A program made the translations under genes and the position numbers. Positions 1 to 12,496 of a stretch of 64,000 nucleotides of DNA are shown here, one piece after another. The DNA is from Trileptium ribeirensis (lineage: Eukaryota > Nematoda > Enoplea > Enoplida > Thoracostomopsidae), in assembly GCA_030248225.1 (NCBI GenBank), contig JASANE010029060.1, positions 1 to 64,000 on the forward strand, given 5' to 3'. How positions within the stretch are numbered: position 1 is the first letter of the stretch; the number at the start of each line of letters is the position of its first letter. The notes under the pieces were generated by a model. The model was not told the origin of the DNA. It did not search any database and was given only the letters and a program-made list of their open reading frames with translations.

Positions 1-298
1 ATGGAATACTCCGCCAACCCTTCAGCGTAAACAGTAGTAACATTATTAGCAGCTACATAAAGGATAATTTATTCTACAAAATGAGACCATAAACAATCTG
101 ACCATTGACCATTATAGATGAAACCACAAGTAATATGTAGATCGAGCGGTTGTAGAGATATTACCTTTTTCGTGTATTTTTAGTTTCATGCGCCCATTAG
201 AGCCCGCTTTGACCAAAATACTACTCTCTAAGGAGAACTTTGTAGCAAAGAAAGAAAGAGCCATATTTGCTCTACAAGTATCTACAACGGTTCTCGAG

Positions 299-459
299 TT
301 ACAATAAGAAACGTGAGTTTTGGGCCCCACTGGGAACAGACCCGAGAACCTGTGGCCATGTATTTTCAGGGGGAAGATGTTGGCAATTGTCTTCGTGACT
401 AAAAGGCACAAACAGAGATCTCAAGCGTTCAAATGAGCTATTGGGTGATTCAATCCTCC
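299..459 (-). CDS. Candidate 3' exon with stop codon
   Basis: From a possible acceptor CTATGCCAG at 460-468, with GG completing the Gly codon left by the 6360 exon, an open frame reads RIESPNSSFERLRSLF, VPFSHEDNCQHLPPENTW and ends NSRFLL, then a stop. RLRSLF followed by an acidic segment is faintly like the start of an SH3 domain, the usual C-terminus of GRAF proteins, but the match is weak. The acceptor lacks a clear pyrimidine tract. It may be chance. Confidence 0.32.
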
Positions 460-582
460 CTGGCATAGTCGAGTTAGACATGTAACATTAAAAACCAATA
501 ACGAACATTGTTAGGTTTCACCACTGTCACGGGTAGTAAGAATTGTTCGCTTGATTCGTTTCACTCATTACAAGCAGAATTC

Positions 583-665
583 AATTAATAACAAATTTAA
601 TTTTTAGAACAAATTTCTTTCGAGCGATCCAGTCTCGAGCAAGTTGCGATCGACCGACATTTTGC
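583..665. repeat. Fragment of CGAG MITE
   Basis: The segment TTTTTAGAACAAATTTC followed by CGAGCGA/CTCGAGC resembles the right half of the CGAG MITE copies at 34039 and 43935. The terminal repeats are missing. Confidence 0.5.
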
Positions 666-889
666 TGCGTTATTTTCTTCTAACCATGTAGAACGTGCCT
701 TTGCTAGTGGGCATAGAAGGTATGTTTACGTCTAGATCACTACTTCAGCAACAATGCCCACGTTGGTCACTCTACGCTACTTATAAAAATTAATGTAACA
801 TTTTGCAAATCGTAGTTGTTGGAATTTTGCAGACAGAGGCGATTGGTAAACAGAAAATTTGACTATTTAATATGCGGTATTTGTGGTAT

Positions 890-1500
890 ATAAAGGCCCG
901 TCCCCTGTTCACTGTCTCTTACAGTACGGTGGAAATCGGGTTCATTGATCTTAATTCTATGAAAAGGTAGGAAATATACGCGATGTACTATTCAGCGATC
1001 AGAAAAATCCAGATTATATAAACCATTCTTGATGCCGTGAACGCAATGCATAACCAAACCAATGAAAACACACTACATTTTGGAAATCGACTTCGTCAAC
1101 CTTAATACCCTTGAAACCACACGAAAAGGTATAAGAAAGAAGTTAGACTCTAAATAGCAAAACCTTCGTATCCGGCGTGCCTGATAACCAATGAACAGTC
1201 GTTGTAAGGTAAAAACACGCAATTAAAAATCAATAATTCTGGCAAAGTGTCGATGAAATATATTGCCCCGCCGCGGCACAGGGAGTGTTGTCACCAAAAG
1301 TGGTGGTCAGCAAACCTGTAGATCTCGATGACCAGATTCTGCCTGATTCGGTGGTCTCCATTTGTCGCTGCGAAGCCTGTGTCGCGAGATATGCACATAA
1401 TGTGTTGCGAAACACTAGTACCCGTATGGCCAGATTTAACAAAGAACCCATAACTTGTAAGTCTATCGAGATTGCAGAACGTAGCGAAGCATAGGTACAC
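890..1500. repeat. Interspersed repeat R, copy 1
   Basis: It shows the family landmarks: an ATCGGGTTC..GA.C segment, an ACCCTTGAAACC..ACGAAAAGGTATAA segment, and near the end a CGAAGCCTGTGTCGCGAGATATG stretch with a CCGTATGGCCAGATTT box. The same landmarks recur near 33.0-33.74, 55.75-56.4 and 63.0-64.0 kb. There is no coding sequence I recognise. Short ORFs here are shadows. Confidence 0.6.
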
Positions 1501-2772
1501 CTACGCCGTTTGCGTGCACAGCCAATCAGCTCTCTATAGCATACGTCGATAGTTAATATCATGTTACCGTAATAATTGATATGTAGATATTACGCAATCC
1601 CGCACAAGTTACATAACTAACACAGGCAATAAGTTTCCATGCCCGAAAACCCTCCAAGTAAAACTTTTCTGCTTGTGCATCGGCTAATCTGGTCACGATT
1701 GACACGAAACGGAAGAAAAGCACCCGCACGCTAAGTTCAAGTTGGAGACTTTAATAGCTTTTTAATATGGGGATAAATGAGTTGCATCTCGACACCACTT
1801 CAAACTTAACGCAAACACAAATTTCGACTGTACACAAACCATGCCTTTGCAATTGTACTATGCGTATTATGAAGAGAAGAAGCATGCAACTAATGAAATG
1901 GAATTATGAAGAAGAAACATGCAGCTAATAAAATGAAAACAATCGATGTTGCTAAGCATGCAAAATAACCACAGAAACATGTTAGCTGTGATACATGAAT
2001 AAGAAGCTCTACCAAATATAGCTAATCAAACACAGCAAAATGAAAATAACCAGGACCGCATAGTGCAAGTATACTATACTATGAATCATTAAGTAGAGGT
2101 ACAACCAAAACGATTGAAATTTCTTTTAAATTTCGCAAATTGTAAATTTATTACTGAAATTCGACTGAATCGAATTCGATCAAAATTTCGACTGATTCTA
2201 ATCGACGAAAATTAACTCGGTAAAATACAAATCGATCGTAACATTACACTTATTACTTGGCCGGGATTGTGACTCTAAAATTTCAGTTGTGTACAAGAGT
2301 TGAAAATGTGACCCTCGTGTTACGCGTCAACTTTCTGAGGATTCCCAGCGGGTCGCGGGTCAAGTCACAGTAGGGTGAGCCCAGGTCACAACGTCACTGA
2401 ATACCTTAGGATTATATGCCAACTTATTCTGAAAATTTCGACTTTTTGTGGTCATCCTAAGCCGCAGATAACCTTGGTAAAAATCGTATGTCAATTCACG
2501 TTTACTTAAATCTTATTATATTGGTACCTAGCAGCGCATATTGTGCAAGATATTTGTTGTTGCTTACTGCATGTACACTTTTGTCTCTGTTAATGCTTCG
2601 ACATAAATGGCGGTTCAACACAGTTCACATAGAAATTTACATATGTAGCTGGTCAGAAATTTATGGTTGTTGTTGCGATAATGAGGCGAGGACCATGCCC
2701 TCCAAGACTGTACATTCGCGTATATATTGTGCGGTGCGCGCTTTCAAATTGAACTGATAAACACAGTTGATA

Positions 2773-3043
2773 TACAGTTACAATCAGAATTAAGTGCTCA
2801 AAAATTGATCGAAACTTCGTTCGATTTCGATCGTTTGCGTTTAAACGAAAATCGATCGTTTAAACGAAATTCGATTAATTTAACGAATTTCGATTGCGTC
2901 AAAATAAAAATAAAAATTTAATAAAACTTGTTAGTTCGCGTTTAATTTAACGAATTTCGTTTAAACGACGATCGATCGATTGCATTTTCGTTCGATTTCG
3001 TCTGCGTTAGATTTTTAAGCACTTAATTCTGATCGTAACTGTA
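2773..3043. mobile_element. MITE, Tc1/mariner-like ends, TCGATT core (copy T1)
   Basis: A 271-bp element. The left end TACAGTTACAATCAGAATTA and the right end read inversely are nearly the same (TACAGTTACGATCAGAATTA), followed by AGTGC. TA at each boundary and a CAGT start fit Tc1/mariner-type MITEs. The core is built of inverted AAACGA/TCGTTT and TCGATCGATT words, so the element can fold on itself. No transposase is present. Confidence 0.8.
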
Positions 3044-3395
3044 CATAAACCATTATGTGCCGATACAGGGTTTTGTCCGACCCCTCCAACCAAGTCTACC
3101 CCCCATTGGATGGCTCCGTAGTTCCTCTTTATGGGAGAAAATTCCCAAAATTTGTGGAAATGTGGCAAAAAATGGCACAAAATACCAAAAATGATTAAAC
3201 TTTTAGCAAGCATTAGATAGTATTTGCAAAAATTGGCAAAAATTATCGCGAAATTGGGAAAATTAAAGTCCCTGAAAATTTATAACATTTAACTCCACCC
3301 TAGTCTACCCCTCCCCACTCTTTACTGTGCACCCTCGTAGAGATCATGTATCCCTCCCCAAAGAAGGCAGACCTTCGACAACATTATCTTTATGG

Positions 3396-4988
3396 GGGTC
3401 ATTTCACGCTACGATGACCTTTTGGTCGGGGGTGGTAAAACTGGATATTTTGGCCAGTAGCACGTGAACGTGCAGGGAACTGGTAAAAATGTTATTTGCG
3501 CTAGGAAGCGTCATTAGTTAGCTAGTTCAAACAAAAAAAATTTTTCGGCTTCAGCACTCCGTAAGAGGCTGGACATCCACATAAGTCCCAAATTGACAAA
3601 AATCGTAATGACTAATTTCACGACCTCTTTTTTTCGGGTAGTGTCGTGGCTCCGTGTTCGAAGTTATGGCCCAAATTCTTTTCTATGCAGGATTAGTCAG
3701 GTCTACACAACATTTTTAATTGCACGATTTTCAAATCTACTCCAATCATGGAGAGTGACAGCTGTCGATATGGCATGAACCCCATTTTTACCCCCCCCCC
3801 CCCGACCAAATTCCTTTTTTGGTCATTGCTCGTTACTTATGCATGGTACATAAACGTTGTTCATATATCATACCTGTCCCCTGGGTGCCTTTTGAAAAAA
3901 TATTAACCCAGGTGCTTGCTGTTACTTACCCCAGCGCTAGGGTCAAAAGGTCGATTTTAGCACATTTGATTACCCTCTCCCCCGACCGTCGCTAGTTAGG
4001 GGTATGGTGGAGTCAGTAGAAGTCAATTAATTTGTCTGTTATGGTTCTTTCCAATCACGAAGCGAATGGTGAAACGACCTGAGCTCTATCTCGCGCCCGA
4101 CCTGTTGATCTCAGGCTTTTACCCACCCCCGACCACCACCAAAATGTGGAAAAATCGAACATACGATGTTATTTCGAGGAAATTTCACGCTTTTGGTTCA
4201 TAATACATTGTGGCAATACATTTGGACGATATATTATGTCGCAAAATTATTTTTTAAAAAAATTCTAAATTTACCCCCCCCCCGACCATGGTCTCAGGCA
4301 TGTACACTGGCAGTTGATATGGGCTGCCATTTTGTACCCTCATAGTGGAAATTGTGGTATAGAATATCTTACATACCGTTTTCAAGTTAACTATGCTGGT
4401 TAAACACGGTCGAATTGGCCATTTCACATTTTTACCCCCCCCCCCCGCCAAATTTTACCCCTCCCCCCGACCACAAGCTACTTCCGGCATTCTAACATAT
4501 CTGGCAAAGGGTATGTTTTGAATTTTTTTGCATAACACTTCCCCCAGGCTAAACTATCGATATAAATAGCTACCGTTTATGGCCGCTTCGTTTCCATTTA
4601 ATAACCGGTATAAATCGGCACCCCCGTGTTTTAAAAGTGTTAAATTTGACCCAAGAATAGGCATAAAAAGCTTAATTTTTGATATACGGAGTTCCGCATA
4701 ACGTCATTTTGACCGCGCTGACATGCTGCACGAGATACGATCACAAAATCGAGGCTAGATGCAACCTGGAGCATACCAGAGGCCATTTTATGGTACCTTG
4801 CAGAGCAGCAGGGGGGTGGTATTTGGGAAGCAATAGCATAAAAACGGTTAAAAAATTTACTATAACGACCTCAAATTACGGATCCTTGATGTTTTTTGGT
4901 CATAGGGTGTAAAAATGAAGATAATCGGAGCCAAAAAGTCATTAGTCATTTTTCTGGGGCAAAACGTCATCGTAGCGTGAAATGACCC
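3396..4988. mobile_element. Non-autonomous TIR element with C-runs (copy P1)
   Basis: A 1593-bp element. It starts GGGTCATTTCACGCTACGAT and ends with the inverse, ATCGTAGCGTGAAATGACCC. Flanks are TGG on both sides, a 3-bp target duplication as in PIF/Harbinger elements. Inside, runs of 9-10 C followed by GACCA recur (3790, 4275, 4436, 4464). No transposase seen. It shares the 13-bp end GGGTCATTTCACG with the elements at 13916 and 33745. Confidence 0.75.
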
Positions 4989-6359
4989 TGGGGCTATACT
5001 GTGCGGTTAAATAAGCGCACTGAGTAAAGATTAGGTTCAGTTGCTCATGTATATTACGTTTTTGTTAAGGATAAGTAGATTTAAATCAGCATTTTCCCAT
5101 TGTACTATGTGGTGATGTTTATATATTAACATCCATAACCGTGTAATATATTCTGGTGGCCTGAAATCCGGGTCAAGCCGGGTCACGCCCTAAGAGTTTT
5201 GATCGCGGGTGAAACTGGTCATGGACTACCAATATCCGGGTCACTGTTCAAGGCTATTGCCCCGTTTTTAAGCCTGCTGTGTAGTGTGATGCTGACAGAA
5301 TAACGACTGCATGCAGGGAGTTCAACAATTTTGTTACAGTATAAGAAAATTCGCAATACATGTGATTTATTACGTCATTGCGAGATGCAGTTGCTGCCGT
5401 AAATACAAAACTATGTGGCTACGGGTTTCAGACTGAATTTTCTGAAGCCGAAACAAACAGCACATTTTAACCCGTCATTTCGACGAGATCCTTCTGAATC
5501 AATATAGCGCGTTGTTTTATACGCTATAACATTTTTTCATCACTTAACACGAAATGAGTCTCATACTGAAGACCTAGAATCCAGACTGAAGACCTGAACA
5601 GATAAAGGATCTTTTTTGAAAATCGTTTAAAATATTTGGTTACACGCTAAAGTTTGGTCAAAATCATCCTGAGACAAAAAGAACACCTAATTGTGGTTAT
5701 ATCTGGTAGTCACGGCCATAAATATGCGTAAAATATAATAATCGATCGAAATCCATCGAAATTTCGAAAATTTTATAGTCAATCGAACATCATTACCGAG
5801 CTCGATTCGTCCATCATTAATGAATTATAGGCGTTTTTTGAAATGAATTATGGACGATAATTTGGCAAAATTTCTGATTGCTACCACGAACGGACCGGAC
5901 GAACCAAAGCATCATTCGATGCGCTAAGTGCTGTTAGAATGGTGGATACATGTTCTTATTTTTTTCGAAAATTTTCAGTACCAAGGTGGGAACACTGGCA
6001 ACGCAAAAAATCTGAATATCGTTTGTACTAAATATGACTCAATGATCATTTTCCAGACAGCTTTTATTGGGCTGAGTAGAATGGTATCAAAAAGTTGTTG
6101 CATCTACAAAAATTACGACTTTAGTATTGGCAGGGGCAAACAAAAATGCCTAAGTATTGTAAAGTAATAGGACCTTCATAATATTCTCTTATAGACTACA
6201 ATTTGTATTGATATTTATTATTGAATTATTCAAAATATATCTCAAATCATTACAATATCCACTGCCAAGTAAAAATAGCTTTTTCTCAACGCCAAAGCTT
6301 CAGCCATGAGAAATTTCCTGAAAAGTTTACAGTTAGAAAATGGCTGTTTTTCTTCTTAC

Positions 6360-6437
6360 CATTTGCGCTCACAGTACCGCGCTGCCTACTAGAATAGAAA
6401 TCTTCAAATAACGCCGACGCTCGCATTCGAAATTCCA
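6360..6437 (-). CDS. Linker exon of the same gene
   Basis: A 78-bp exon, acceptor TTTTTTGTTTCAG, donor AATG|GTAAGA, phase 1 in and 1 out. It reads VEFRMRASALFEDFYSS, RQRGTVSANG. Both splice sites are strong and the incoming phase matches the 9463 exon. I recognise no domain; it continues the C-terminal tail. Confidence 0.7.
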
Positions 6438-9400
6438 CTGAAACAAAAAACAATGACTTGTATTTTATTTTCATTTTCTACCACTAAACTTTTAGACTTA
6501 TTTTTATCATGCCATTTTAATGTTTCTACGTGCAAAACATGCTGCGTGCTAATAAAACAAGAAATTGCTAAACAGTCAGTGCAGAATAATAAGCAATGTT
6601 AGTGCTTTAGAGATAAAGTAATTAAGTTAATCATAATAAATTAATATGTAATTGTCAAAACTGCCAAAGTGAATCGACAGGAGGAACGTAGCAAAATTAT
6701 GGGCAAAGCCTTTTTTGTGAAGTTTGTCGTTGTATTTAAAAATAAGTTCATTGCTAGTTTAGCTATATTCCGGGTCAAACACATTCGTAGCTTTACGATA
6801 CTTTCATAACAACTTGGACTATGTATAGCGGTTTTTACGTTATGCTAAAATATACATATACAAATCCAATTATGCCATCTTTAGCTCACATTGGTGCCCT
6901 ACTGCAAGTACCAACCTCTAGAACACAGATGTCTAAGACAACGGCAAAATTATGCAAACATGGTGTTATACATTGCTTGTCACATACAATGACGGATAAA
7001 AATAAGTGCATAAAAACGAACGAGAAACTCAAACAAACGCAACGGAAACGAACGTTAGATCGTTCGTTTGCAAATGAAAGTAAACTCAACGCTTATGTTA
7101 TAGTGTTTGTGGCGGAACGTTTTCGAGTTCCTTTAAGGAGGAGTGTTGTAACTTCCATTTATAAATTAACATTGTCATGTGCGATTTGAGAACACGTTTT
7201 TGTTCGCGACTGTAAATAAGATATCGTGAATAATTTTTAGTACAGGTGCACAACGTTTAGGAAAAAATATTAAATTTAGCTGGCTGCCCATCTCCGTTTT
7301 CACTTTTTACACACGGTATTAAATTCGGTTTAGTTAACAAGACCTATACTTCATTATGGAAACATTGAAAAACGCTATTAAGACATTACAACTTGGACCT
7401 CGGATTTGAGCATGTAAAATCTGAGACGTTACAAGCTTAACGAAAATGTTTTGAGAAAGCATCTGTCCGGTGGCAAGCTGTTTTACGAAGGCTGACAAAA
7501 TATACTTAGTTTTTAACCCGCTATTTGAGAAACCGCTCGCGTCTTGCAGTAAGCAGGCATGCGAAAAGTATACTTAAGATAGACACATGTGCCAGAAGAA
7601 AACCCATGTCAGCCACACAAACCACCACCGCAAAGCCGAAAAAACAGAAATCTCAACGACCTTGCCAACACACAGTTAAAACATGCCTGCACACAAATGT
7701 TAGCACTATGACAGAACTTCTGTGATGCTAGTATCTGCGAGACCATAAATTTAATAAGTAGATGCTTAAATTTGTATCAATAGCAGCATTAAGAATCAAT
7801 ATCAACATCAATAACATGCAAAATAATTTCGTAAGCCGTATTATCGAACAAATTCAGTCGAAATGATGCTCTATATCTGACTAGTAGGAAAATGCCCTGT
7901 AAGGGCATGGAAAAAGAAACCCCCTACAAAAATATTATTGGAAAAACATAGCGTCAAGTAATGCGTGCGTAATTGGCTATGTTAAACAATGTTGACGGCG
8001 AAATATGGTCTTACACTAATAATGAAATACCCAAGTAATGCGTTAAGGAAATGGTTTTGCCATTAAAAATATATTTATTTGGTTAACGGACTGGAGACAA
8101 GTTGTTGGCCGGTGGAAAAATGCTCTATTGCTTTCAATTTAGTGCGATGTGAAATGGTGTGTTGGGCTTGGTGTACTGTACAAGGACATTGGAATGTAAA
8201 TGACAAATGTTATGGATAGATGCTAAAATAGAATTTTAGTTAACATGAAAGACAATGGTTTTTAAAATAAAGTTTTAAAACTATTCTACCGAGAAAGCTA
8301 CTTCTTATCACGTATCTTGTGCAGTTTACGATACGATTGGAGTTGGTAGCACCACTATTTAAAGTAATTTAAGTTAAGTTGAGCAGGATCAAGTTGTCCA
8401 GAATCAAGCTACATCTGTAAAATTGGAGAAGCAGACATCGAAATGTTCATAGTCCACAAAAATGTAGCGTGGAAGTACAGTACAAGAAGTCTGATGGCAC
8501 CGGTTAAACATGTGTTGGTAGCGTGAAATACCATCAAATTGTGTAGAGTCGAGGTCCATCATGTTTTACAGAGACGATGGCCTTGGTTCGTCCATGCTGA
8601 ATTTGTGAAATCATTCTGTCGTATGTTAGAATTGGGACATGCTACAGTACCCGCCAAAAATGACTGTCGCTCGCTCACGACTCGCTCGAAATAAATTTTC
8701 TCTAAAAATAGAATTTGCTATTAATTTAAATAATTTCGAAATCAATTTTGAAATCGAAATGCGACGGTCATTTTTGGGGAGTACTGTAACTAACACTAGA
8801 GTAAAATAGTTTCATGGTTTTCTTTATATTCATTACGCATTCTGCGTTTAAATTTTTTCAATACAAATTGGCTTCTGTTCATGAGCACGTCAGCTTTATA
8901 ATGTGTGGCGTTGTCGGAGCGGCTTGGGGGCTGGTCGGGTCGGCAAAAACTGATCCGACGCCTTCTTTAGTACATTCAAAGATTTTAACACACGGTTTTG
9001 ACGAGCGCTAGCGCGTGACATAGCACGAGTTTGCAAGAGTTACCGCACGAACAGGTTTTTGAACGCACTGTTGTCTATGCTACAATTGCCTTGAAGCATA
9101 GTCTGTCGTGCGTTCGAAGATTCCATAAATATAATCTATGTTAGAATTTATTATATATAACCGCATAATGTGTAATGTCACTCAATAAATATGATTTCAC
9201 CAGAAATTGATGACAGTTATATGAGAATACAGTAACAACTATCGAAATCACTATTACTTACACTTACATTATGGTTACGCGTTAGAAAACGTAATATTAC
9301 AACGAAACAATGGTAAAATAACCCGCATTATTCCTAAAACACGAATGCGAAAGCCGATCACCAAAAATGGCAGCAAAAGTAACCCCTCTAAGAGTATTAT

Positions 9401-9462
9401 TAAGTTTAACATAAATTTCAATAATGAAAAATGAACATTAGCCCGAAATATTACTTAAGTAC
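6438..9462. other. Intron: one MITE, otherwise unremarkable
   Basis: Apart from the CGAG MITE at 8643-8788 I see only AT-rich sequence and no convincing exon or element. Confidence 0.55.
8643..8788. mobile_element. CGAG MITE, copy 1
   Basis: A 146-bp element: TACAGTACCCGCCAAAAATG at the left, the inverse of TACAGTACTCCCCAAAAATG at the right, TA at both edges. The sub-terminal parts carry CTCGCTC words. It is in the 6438-9462 intron. Confidence 0.8.
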
Positions 9463-9566
9463 CTGAGGAACTATACATCCCTGTTGGCCTTGAACGACTC
9501 GAGGTTGCTGTAGTGGTGGAATAAATCGGGTTGTACACGGCAATAGCTTGCGAACTACCATCATAT
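9463..9566 (-). CDS. Ser/Thr-rich linker exon
   Basis: A 104-bp exon, acceptor CGTTGTTTTAG, donor TCAG|GTACTT. The first base completes the Pro codon split at the end of the 11178 exon. It reads YDGSSQAIAVYNPIYSTT, then TATSSRSRPTGMYSSS. The composition fits the Ser-rich region between RhoGAP and SH3 in GRAF proteins; there is no sequence motif that fixes identity, so support comes from splice sites and phase. Confidence 0.75.
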
Positions 9567-9944
9567 CTAAAACAACGATATCCCTTAATTTATCGTTGTA
9601 AACAAGAAGATTCGCCCAGAATATTGTGTGCAAAGCACATTCTTTTATAAACCCCGAAAATCTGAGAGTGAAAATGTATCTCAAGGTATTCAAGAATTGC
9701 TCATTAAGATGAATTATAAATACCTACTAGTCGGTAGTGGAACTACATTTGTGAGCGGAGTTTGGGCTGTGGCATTACGAATATACTCAATTTTATGTTC
9801 TTGTAAATACATTGCATAAGACATAGGGCTTTATCATTGATAAAAATATTATATTTGAATTCTTCGACCCAAAAACCGTATAATGGTTTGATCGAAACGA
9901 TTCTATTTCAATAAATAACACAAATATTGCAAAATTCTCAATTT

Positions 9945-10165
9945 TGGCTGCATAAAATTAACTAATTAGCTAATTACTAATTAACCACTCATAATTTTTT
10001 AATCCATATCAGGTGCACACTCTGACATGATAGGTTTTCAAACAAAAAAGTTTTTAAAATCCGTTCAGTGGTTCTTGAGATCCGTCGGACCGAACGAACG
10101 GATGGACATCGACCTTTTTGCTCAAAGACAGAAAATAAAAACGCTTGGCTCGGCTTCGCCGAGCT
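9945..10165 (+). repeat. Interspersed repeat D, copy 1
   Basis: AATTAACTAATTAGCTAATT is followed by AGGTGCACACTCTGACATGA, a TTTTCAAACAAAAAAG stretch, then CAGTGGTTCTTGAGATC and GGACATCGACCTTTTTGC. The same order occurs at about 44880-45385 and, inverted, at about 48660-48895. It looks like the tail of a dispersed element whose body is not in the window. Confidence 0.6.
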
Positions 10166-10917
10166 CCGCTCAATTAACGGTAGCAACGGTATGGTTACCA
10201 GATATTTATTTTTCGGCATTTGTACCGTAGAACAAACTACATAGGCTATCGGTATTAAATAGAGCCGGTTTCAAAACAGTGAAGATTACGTTGAAATACT
10301 AGCTTTCAGCGCGAGTTTAAATCGTCACAACTTTACGAGTTTTGACTTTGACAAGCATAAATTTGGTATTCAAACGCCGTTATAGAACAAAAACAATTTA
10401 CGAAAACCTACAGCTGTCTCCATGCAAATTCAAGCACTATTTCTTCACTCTACATTACACTCCCTTTTATTTTAGCTGTTAGCAACCAAATAATTTAACG
10501 TCGAAATTATTTTTGACAATAGTAAAGCGAAAAAATAATTGTGAATAGCGCTGGTATACCTTTAGCATGTGAACACATTCTGATGAACGACAGCTCGAAA
10601 TATCCGTGATGTTGAAAGTGCTTGTGATTTATCCCGACTGCTAATCTTGATTCCCTTTCTAACAGCATCTTGTGTATATTACTTATTCAAAACGTTATTG
10701 CAACGCCTGCAATTTGATACAAAGCCATATGTAACAACCGTTTAGAACATTTAACGGTTCTAATACATAATGTTAACTGAATGTAGCTCCGCTATGCGAA
10801 GCTCTCGTTTCAAGCAAAATTTAGTCTTTGAATCATTGGGTGACATCAATGCTATTTTATAAGCCAAAACTTTATGCTAAGCGTTTTATTTTAAGAATTT
10901 CGACGTCGCACACCAAA

Positions 10918-11088
10918 TATAGTGCTCGCCAGAAATCGCTGTCGCATTTCGAGACATCTCGAACGAGTCGAGAACAAGCGATTGGCTCGACATTTCGAAA
11001 CTGTTAAAACTAATAACGAATTTTCTTTTCAGAACAAATTTCCTTGAGCTAATCGGGAGCGATAGTGTTTTTATGGCGATTACAGTAT
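10918..11088. mobile_element. CGAG MITE, diverged copy
   Basis: The left end AGTGCTCGCCAGAAATCGCT and the right end ...GATAGTGTTTTTATGGCGATTACAGTA correspond to the family termini with many changes, and the middle keeps TTTCAGAACAAATTTC. An old copy. Confidence 0.65.
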
Positions 11089-11177
11089 ATATACATTAAA
11101 CCGTCTATAGATATGTAAAATATTCGGGTGAAGGTAATACTAGCAATTTATTAACAGACCAAAATTCGAAAACATAC

Positions 11178-11299
11178 GGAGGCGACAAAGTGTTTCGAAA
11201 AGCTACGGTTGCCAACAGCTCGCTGCTAAAATTTCGATTTGTAAGATCAGGCTTCGGAGGACGGGCAATTTTTGCATCGGGTGGCAGTGTAGAAAACAT
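11178..11299 (-). CDS. Post-RhoGAP Pro-rich exon
   Basis: A 122-bp exon, acceptor ATCATATTTCAG, donor CTCC|GTATGT, phase 0 in and 2 out. It reads MFSTLPPDAKIARPPKPD, LTNRNFSSELLATV, AFRNTLSP. In GRAF proteins the RhoGAP domain ends with a similar IF-T-P segment before a low-complexity linker. The initial Met is not a start: the exon joins in frame to the RhoGAP exon. RPPKP could be an SH3-binding motif, which is inference. Confidence 0.8.
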
Positions 11300-11952
11300 C
11301 TGAAATATGATACATATAATAATTTTGAAACTAATCACACTTCGGCAATGCTAACAGGAACAGTCAAGTCTGATATAAGTATATTTTTATTGTTGAGTTA
11401 CTAATTATTATCAGCAAGTTTTTTGAAAACTTGGCAAGCTTCATGCAGTAGTACGCAGTTCTGAATTCGGAATTTGATAGAAATACTAGAAGTAGAAACG
11501 GCATAATGTAAAAGTGCTTCCTGATGCGAAGGCGAAGTGGATATTAAAAATAAACCTTAAACTTTTTAGTAGATATACAAAAGATAATCCACCTGCTGAA
11601 AACGTCACTTACCGAAAAACATATGCCCTGGTAAGTCGAGTGTGGCCCTTCCTAGTTTCTGATTTTCGAGCTACCCATGATTTCGGCGCATGTCCCCGAT
11701 ACATTGGCTACCCCAGGTTAAACCCGAGCAACCCTCAAATAATTTGAGATGCAATTGAAAATGATAGTCCCAATAAAATGGTTATAACAAAAATTAATAC
11801 TACTGCTTATCAGCCATTCACGACAAATCCTATGTAAAATGAAGCACTGCCTGCAGAAATACAGATTTTCAGCAGGTAAAGAATAAATGTGCTACAAATA
11901 AACATCATAACAATACAAAATTCAAAACTCAAATATCACAAATTAAAATTAC

Positions 11953-12112
11953 TGTGGAGCAATTTTTAATGAGGATCTCTACTACGACGTTACAAAATTT
12001 GATATCCATAATGGCGGTAACTGATTCTTCTTTTGTGCGTAAAAGTGTTGGGCCAAAACAAACGGCCAAGTTCTCCGGTGTCATCATATTTGTACCACTT
12101 CGATTGGAAATC
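11953..12112 (-). CDS. RhoGAP-domain exon with NLAVCFGPTLLR block
   Basis: A 160-bp exon, acceptor AAATTTTGCAG, donor CACA|GTAATT; needs phase 2 in, ends in phase 0. It reads ISNRSGTNMMTPENLAV, CFGPTLLRTKEESVTA, IMDIKFCNVVVEILIKN. N-M-x-x-NL-x-x-x-FGP-x-L-x-R is the third diagnostic RhoGAP motif (Asn involved in GTPase contact). The exon joining it to 20721-20864 (about 40-50 residues, LP--N helix region) was not found. Confidence 0.93.
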
Positions 12113-12449
12113 CTGCAAAATTTATAAAAAAAATAAAATGAAAACTGTCAAAAATGTAAAACAAAGATATATTCATACTCTAGGTGGAAGAGTGATTTGT
12201 TGAAATCAATACACAACAAAAATATTTTATTCAAATTCAACTCTATGAATAAAATGTGATCAATATTATTTTTAAGTCGTCTGTCATTATTCTGAAAATA
12301 TTCTCATGGAAAATAGTTTCGCGCAGGGTATTGCTCACCTAGAAACTGACTGTTCAAACAAATATTAAACAATAATTAGGCAGCATTATAATATACGTGA
12401 ATAGCGAAATAACTTGCATGCGCAAAGTCTAATACATACTCATCTGAGA

Positions 12450-12496
12450 TACAATACTACGCCAAAAATGATTATTCATTTATGGCGAGTACTATA
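12450..12496. repeat. 47-bp relict of CGAG MITE ends
   Basis: TACAATACTACGCCAAAAAT and the inverse end ATGGCGAGTACTATA sit almost back to back, as if the core of a CGAG MITE were lost. Confidence 0.5.

Larger units (their letters stand above)
460..6359. other. Intron-sized region: repeats, no host exon seen
   Basis: It contains a fragment of the CGAG MITE (about 583-665), a stretch of the interspersed repeat R (about 890-1500), a TCGATT-type MITE (2773-3043), a 1.6-kb TIR element (3396-4988) and a fragment of the TACAGTC...GGCCA MITE end at about 5706-5780. I see no further convincing exon. Confidence 0.6.
9567..11177. other. Intron with two repeat copies
   Basis: It holds a repeat with AATTAGC words and a GGACATCGACCTTTTTGCTC box (about 9945-10165) and a diverged CGAG MITE (10918-11088). 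No exon seen. Confidence 0.55.

Noticed and set aside
12230..12300. Candidate RhoGAP helix NNDRRLKNNIDHILF after TTTTCAG
   Set aside because: Attractive pattern, but the required phase gives a stop in the second codon.
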